From contig OW028580.1 of NCBI GenBank assembly GCA_932294295.1, forward strand, positions 11,809,374 through 11,873,373: a stretch of 64,000 nucleotides of DNA. Direction: 5' to 3'. This document shows, one piece after another, positions 58,263 to 64,000 of the stretch. Numbering within the stretch: the stretch's first letter is position 1; each line of letters starts with the position of its first letter. This DNA is from Alitta virens (lineage: Eukaryota > Annelida > Polychaeta > Phyllodocida > Nereididae). The notes below the pieces were generated by a model. That model saw only the letters and a program-made list of their open reading frames with translations. It did no database searches and had not been told where the DNA came from. The position numbers and the translations under genes were made by a program.

Positions 58263-60460
58263 TTTTAAATACTATTTGATGTGCTCTTCTAGTCAAATAT
58301 GTAAAATATCATTCATATCCAGTGTAAATATGTACAGTTGTTTCCTGTTTAAGGTGCTAAACATGGCATATGTTTGCATTTCTCAAATGTTTGGATAAAT
58401 ATAATTGAAGTTATTAGACATGAAATTGATGAAACGTTACCAAATGAAACACATGTTCAATATGATTCAAATTTTTAGCTTTAAAAAATCCCAAAATCGT
58501 TGAAAATCCATTGATTGGCTGCTTTACATGATCTAATAAGGCTGATCAATCATAATCAGATACGTCACAATATTATCCACCTGTTAATAACAATAAATCA
58601 ACGTACGAATACATTCATTTTAACAAAGAGAATTTTACAAATCCATTAGTATTCCATTCAAATTTACAGCATAGAATTTCCAGTGGGGTTCAACACTAGC
58701 ACTCTATGATCACACGAATGAATGGAATGTTTGAAGTCAGCGTTATCCTCAACTGCTCAACACTAATGTTACAGTGGCAAAATAATTACGTTCAACGATG
58801 TTTAAATGCACTCCAATAGATAAGATGGGTATTGTAAACAGCAAAAACATGTAATCAGTCCTTTCACAAACTAATATTGCAGCGGTAAACTTCCTTATCC
58901 GTGCAAACACTGTATATCATGTATCTGGAACCTCCATTGCGACCACAGACTACAGCTGAATATATATACACTACTACAGCTGGGCCCCAATATTAGGAAC
59001 ACTAAATAATGTATACAGGCTTTATTAAGATCAACAAATACTGAGCACTATGTTTCTGGGATATTTTGTATGCTGTACAACCTTGATAAAAACCACCTTT
59101 AAAACTACATACTTAATTATGAACTTAATTATCAGATTATGGGGTAAATACCAACAGAATACACTTTGTATTTGTCAAGTCACTTAATCATAATATCGCG
59201 GCCACTTTTCTCGAATATTTCATATGTACAGTAAATCTCGCTATTAAGACCAACTTCAGTGGGCCACCTGAAGCACTGTTGCTGATCAGTAACCATTAAT
59301 TGATTTAAACACAGGAGAAAACTGACATCATGTTCTTAGAATCAAGAGAAAATTGAAGAGTGATTTTACGTAATTATTGCAACGATAATAACGGTGAGAC
59401 AAATGTCACTGGCAAGAATCACATGTCAAACATCTGGGTCTGAAATTCAACATTTTTTAAAAGGCCTTAAATTGTGTGAGGTGGTCTTGATAGCCAGGTT
59501 CCCTTGTCAATGTATCATTAAATGATAAATCGCGTTTCATTTTAAGTTTCAATGTTTAGCTTATATTAGTTTAAAAAATAGTTTTATTACATATGTACAT
59601 AAACATAATAAAGAGGTTAGACTGTATAACCTAGAAATCACTGGAGCATGACCTAGACACTATTTTGGCAGCTCCTATTTTCTGTTTTGATAGGCTTGTA
59701 TAACAAACATAGAAATTCAAAATATATATAAACTTATTTAATTAATCCAATTATCATCGATCACAGTTATGGAATATGTAATTCACCTTACTTTTTCTGA
59801 ACATGTTAAACTTGACCATAGTAATGCGAACAGTAGATTTTCTCATAAAGATAATCTAGGTCGATCTCTACTTTTCGAATGATAGCAGAAAACTGAAGTT
59901 GGCTGGGCGTTTGCTTTATTACATTTCTTGCATTTCCAAATGATAAACAGCTATTTCGTAATAGGTAAGATAATTCTGCACATTAAGCAATTCTGTTCTG
60001 ATTGGCGTCCCATGACCATGTGACTCAGCGTCGCAGTGACGTTACTTCTTCAGAACTCGACGTCGGTTATTGCGCAAGTTGGTGTCTGTGTGGTTGGTCT
60101 TTTGATATGTTGGCAAAATTGCAAAGAATTAAAAAAAATCAATCAATAGTTATTGATAATATTTACATGTCCATTGATACATATATGTATCTATCTATCA
60201 TGACATGCTAGTTTTTTTGCTTGAGCTGTAAAAATTGGCAAATGGGTCCAGGCTACATGAGCACTAATTGGCTGTGCTGGGAAATGCCAATTCGATAAAT
60301 ATTGCATGAGCATTTCAATGATCAAGTGATTAGGATTCAAATTGGATTAAGTGGTCAATGCAAGCTCAAGTGCCTGTTCAATATGTGCTCTATAGATGCG
60401 CTTTTTAAGCTAGCAGTTAATGGAAGTTGGGCATGCGTTAAACCCTATTAGTCAATTAGA
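58263..60460. other. Upstream of the Neuralized start; no further exon supported
   Basis: AT-rich. A CpG- and CCAAT-containing patch at 59998-60110 (ATTGGCGTCCCATGACC, then GTGACGTTAC) looks promoter-like but no gene can be attached to it. Confidence 0.35.
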
Positions 60461-60469
60461 CAGACATAC

Positions 60470-60560
60470 AGAAAGACAGACAGATAGATAGATAGATAGA
60501 CATACAGATAGATAGATAGATAAATATATAGCTAGATAGATAAATAGACTGACTGACTGT
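60470..60560. repeat. (GATA)n / (GACA)n microsatellite
   Basis: Mixed GATA, GACA and GACT tetranucleotides; an opposite-strand frame through it is an artefact of the repeat. Confidence 0.9.
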
Positions 60561-62159
60561 TCCTTCATAGTTGAGACTAAGCATGCTAAACCTATACAAG
60601 GACAGCCTAGACCAAGAATAGAACCTAGGCACTCAGCAGAGCAGCCCATTACCTTACCACCTAGTCCACCAAAGTTACCACCAATGATGTTTATATTTGG
60701 TGCACCCATAACATTATCACTATGTCATGTCTGTCATCAATGATCATTCATAACAATCTGGTTCAATGCCTATCATCATAATTATGTCTTATATGCAGCA
60801 TAGAATTTCAACACGATCAACATGATGTTGATGATGATAATGTTAAAAAAAAAACAGCAGCAGCAGCCTAAACATGCTAAACGGATGCTAAACAAATGCC
60901 AAATTAATCTTGCAATGAGTCTACATCATGTAGATGGCCACTGCTAAAATGCCACATGCTCTGCTTAATATAAATGGAAACAGGGCTCAATGAATTGCAT
61001 GCAAAAAGCCCTGATCAATAGAAAAAAAAGGCTGGCAGTAGCAAAATCAATATGGTCAGTCAGTTGGACATGTTGTTACAAACACTCTGAACAAACTGAA
61101 CAATCACCTGGCTACAGCTAGTTGCAACTATTTGTGGTCACATTAGCCAATTACACAAGTATAATTGCAGCTGCTATAAATAGCATTTGTAGCGTTTAAT
61201 GGATATTTATAGTTATTTATAGTAATTGTGGTTATTTATAGATGATATGATTGATTGGACCAGCACTGTTTGCTCATTAGTGTCACACATCTTGTGGGTT
61301 CCATGGGAAAATGCAATTGGCAGGTGTAGCACTTGTGTAGCCAGGTTGCCTGTTATGTTATACCATGATATGATTATGATGACGCTGTCAGGACTAATTT
61401 AATCACATAAATTAAGTTAGTACATATAATATGCTCGGTAATGCGTTTGTTATATAAGTGGGATTATCACAGCATTGGGTGGCCTAGTGGTTCAGACTGT
61501 AGGTGGTTTACCAGGAAGCCAGAGTTCGGTTTTGACTTTGGCAGTTTATGTTTATCTACTATACATAGACAGTATGGATATAGTTGGATGCCTGACAATA
61601 AAATGAAACATCTAAAAAGAGTTTGATAAACCAAAAATGTAAAATCTAATATTGTAAAATCCAATATCCCGAAATTTTCAGAAATGTTTTACTTTTTGCA
61701 TTAAAATGAAGGTTAGATGATCACACATCATCATACTAAAATGCTGCATTGGCAGAATTTTGTTCAATTTTGTGATTAATACTTCAATGTTTCAGTTGAG
61801 GGAAGTAATGCCACTAGTACTACACCACCCAAATTTCCAAAGTCTTGGTGAGGAGAGAAGAAAACTATCAAAAGTGTACGATATACTTTTCTCAAAAAGT
61901 CACGTGTTAGCTTACCAAAGCTACGGTTTATTTAGAGTCGGAATCAAACCCGCATTGGTTCATCTAACGTGTTAAGAAAACTGACCAATAGCCATTCAGT
62001 TTACAATTTCACCTTGTTTGCACAATGCTGTATCTGTGTATCATATTCATAGTTGTATACATTATCTGACACACAAACAAAATACAAATGTAACTTTTAT
62101 ATTATAAATAAAAAATGGATCTTCTTAGCAATTTTCTTGCTGAAACCGACCACTACTGA
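60561..62159. other. No gene supported
   Basis: A run of AACAGCAGCAGCAGCC at about 60851 and scattered AT-rich sequence; nothing recognised. Confidence 0.35.
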
Positions 62160-62735
62160 ACTATCCAAAAACACTAATTTACACTAAAATTTTACTAGAA
62201 TAGTAAATTTTCGTAGTCGATCATCGGCACCAACTGATAATCGATTATTAGTCGGTTTGGGTGCAGTTCCTACTTGAGTAGTCACCTACATAAAAGCCAA
62301 ATCGGGTCAAGTCTTAATATTAACATTGTAGTGATTCGTTTTATTATTATAAAACAGAAAATAAAAAATCTCTAAAAATATAAAGTAGTAATTTGTTTGA
62401 GACGTCATCAGTTGCTATAGGACTTGAGCCATAAATCAACTGCTATCGTAACGAGAGAAAAAAGGTGTCTGCACATAAATACAATTTATAATACCTCAAG
62501 TTATTTATCTTTTATATATCAAGACTTAAGTTATGATCATATGAAACTCCTCAAGTGAGGAAGTACAATAGTTTTTATTTTTGCTACTAACGCAAATGCT
62601 GTTATGCGTGCGGTGCAACGATAATCGACTATACAAAATTAGTAATTGATCATCGAATTTTTAGACAAAGTAACCGATGATCGAGTATAATCGATCATCG
62701 TGACACCACTAAAAAACACCACTGAATAATAGTGA
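62160..62735. mobile_element. hAT-like non-autonomous element ends
   Basis: Left part has TAGTCGATCATCGGCACC and ATAATCGATTATTAGTCGG. Right part has CGATAATCGACTATAC and ATCGATCATCGTGACACCAC. Repeated TCGATNATCG words near both ends and a GTGTCACGATGATCGATTAT end (complement strand) are common in hAT-type MITEs. Exact borders and the target duplication are not certain. Confidence 0.45.
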
Positions 62736-64000
62736 ACATCATGGTGAACACTATGAGCAAATGATGAGCAAATGATGAGCAAATGCTGGAGCTGAACAAT
62801 TGATTGAACCCAGCCACTTTGGAGAAGGATGCCCCAACTCTCCATAACACAATTCCATTTGGGCATTCCCTGCAAAAACATGCAGACTATCACGTAATTA
62901 TTGCATTGCATATTGTGCACAGCTCTGAGCATGCTAAAATTTCCCCCTAGACTGTCTGTGTTGTTCGGTGGGACAGACTCACAGGCTGATGGGGATTAAC
63001 ACACACTGCAGTGTAATGGCAGAGCTATCAGCCAGTGCCACAAAGTTAGAAGTTATAGCTCACATGGAATGAACAATATTGAATAAAGCAGTATACAGGG
63101 ATGAATTAAACATTTTGTCGAACATTTAGCACAACATATATAGCGAGATGTGGAATAATTTTTGAAAAGTCAGCAACCAGGTGTTCTATGTATGTCTCAA
63201 TAACTCAATATATATATAAATATTTTTTTATTATTCATACTCAGATGAGGGATACATTGTACATAATAATTATATCTAAAAAAATAAAATAAATCAAGCA
63301 TAAATGAAATGAAAATTAAATTATACATATATAATTTAAAAGGAAAAGACGTTATCAAATTCAGAATGTGTCCAGTGTGACCATGTATTAGGTCGGTAAT
63401 GCACAATACTGTGTACTTGTCATCAGTGTCACATGAGCATGATGAGTCAAATAAAAGCTCGGCATCAAGTTAATTGTTTGCTTAACTGACAGTCCATAAC
63501 GCTTGCAATTGTAGTTGATGTTTCCACCAATTATGGAATTCGCGCAATTAAATATTTCACCTATACCACTGGGTCTGAAACTTAGTCAGCTTATACATTA
63601 TGTGACCAGCTGAGAAAGGCAGATATAATGATGAGATAAGACTTGAAGTCCACATCATGTTACAAATTTACCCCATGGCTGGGGTATTTTACATATACAT
63701 GCCTCAACATTGACACTGAGTGCAAGGCACCTCCATTTAACGTCTCATGCGACCGACATGTGAGGTGTGCCAGGCGTGAATAAAACCTAGGACCATGCAT
63801 CAGCAGCAGAGCTGGGTCAGCTGGCAGTCTAACTCATTGTCATGTTGGAGGTTATGATAAATTACAAGATTTCTTATCACTAAGGATGACTTTCAATCGT
63901 TTATAAACTTAAGTATTAGGCCTACTATGTTGCATGACTTGTAATTCAGTTGGTAATAAAGATAAATTTACATAAATTTCCAGTCCTCCATCGTCACTAT
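62736..64000. other. No gene supported
   Basis: A short triplication ATGATGAGCAA lies at about 62760-62785. The rest has no recognisable feature. Confidence 0.35.

Noticed and set aside
60452..60709. Minus-strand frame over the GATA repeat
   Set aside because: The YLSIYLS pattern comes from the microsatellite.

Overview
This is a eukaryotic, most likely marine-invertebrate, nuclear DNA window. It is AT-rich and intron-rich, with GT-AG splice sites. It is full of tRNA-derived SINEs, foldback-type repeats and Polinton (Maverick) relics, and it carries metazoan genes (ELMO-domain, mitoribosomal S18, Neuralized). I cannot name the species; a lophotrochozoan or an invertebrate deuterostome both fit.

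Three host genes are well supported by exons whose splice sites and phases agree. (1) Positions 5-7377, minus strand: an ELMOD3-like ELMO/CED-12 gene whose spliced frame runs into a single 3,012-nt exon coding a very acidic, probably disordered segment with several AP-2-appendage-type motifs. The 3' end leaves the window and the first exon was not found. (2) 11204-14943, plus strand: MRPS18C (mitoribosomal bS18m), five exons, with an unusual 88-residue extra exon. (3) 53911-58262, minus strand: a Neuralized-type E3 ligase (NHR domain, proline-rich linker, RING), four exons. A weaker three-exon gene end lies at 37529-38624 on the minus strand, and a Gln-rich exon at 20605-21322 on the plus strand.

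The middle (17-50 kb) is a transposon graveyard: a DIRS-like RT fragment, a Helitron Rep fragment, a Ty3/gypsy RT fragment, Polinton A (about 24.0-33.4 kb, late genes on plus, PolB fragment on minus), Polinton B (about 43.0-46.0 kb, minus strand), a LINE tail, a roughly 2-kb AGCT-rich satellite (47.5-49.5 kb) and an LTR-retroelement integrase fragment. Both Polinton relics carry short frames that look like the PC4/p15 single-strand-DNA-binding coactivator fold; in A there are two side by side, the first with a TATA box and an intron.

A recurrent theme is foldback-like elements. At least five unrelated repeat families share one design: arms made of degenerate 10-20 bp tandem units, facing each other in inverted orientation. 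One of them is itself interrupted by a clean TTAA-flanked MITE. Two copies of another DNA element (7737-8716 and 15697-16478) have matching terminal inverted repeats and perfect 7-bp target duplications. Nine SINE pieces, all on the plus strand, include one inserted inside another with both sets of target-site duplications still readable.
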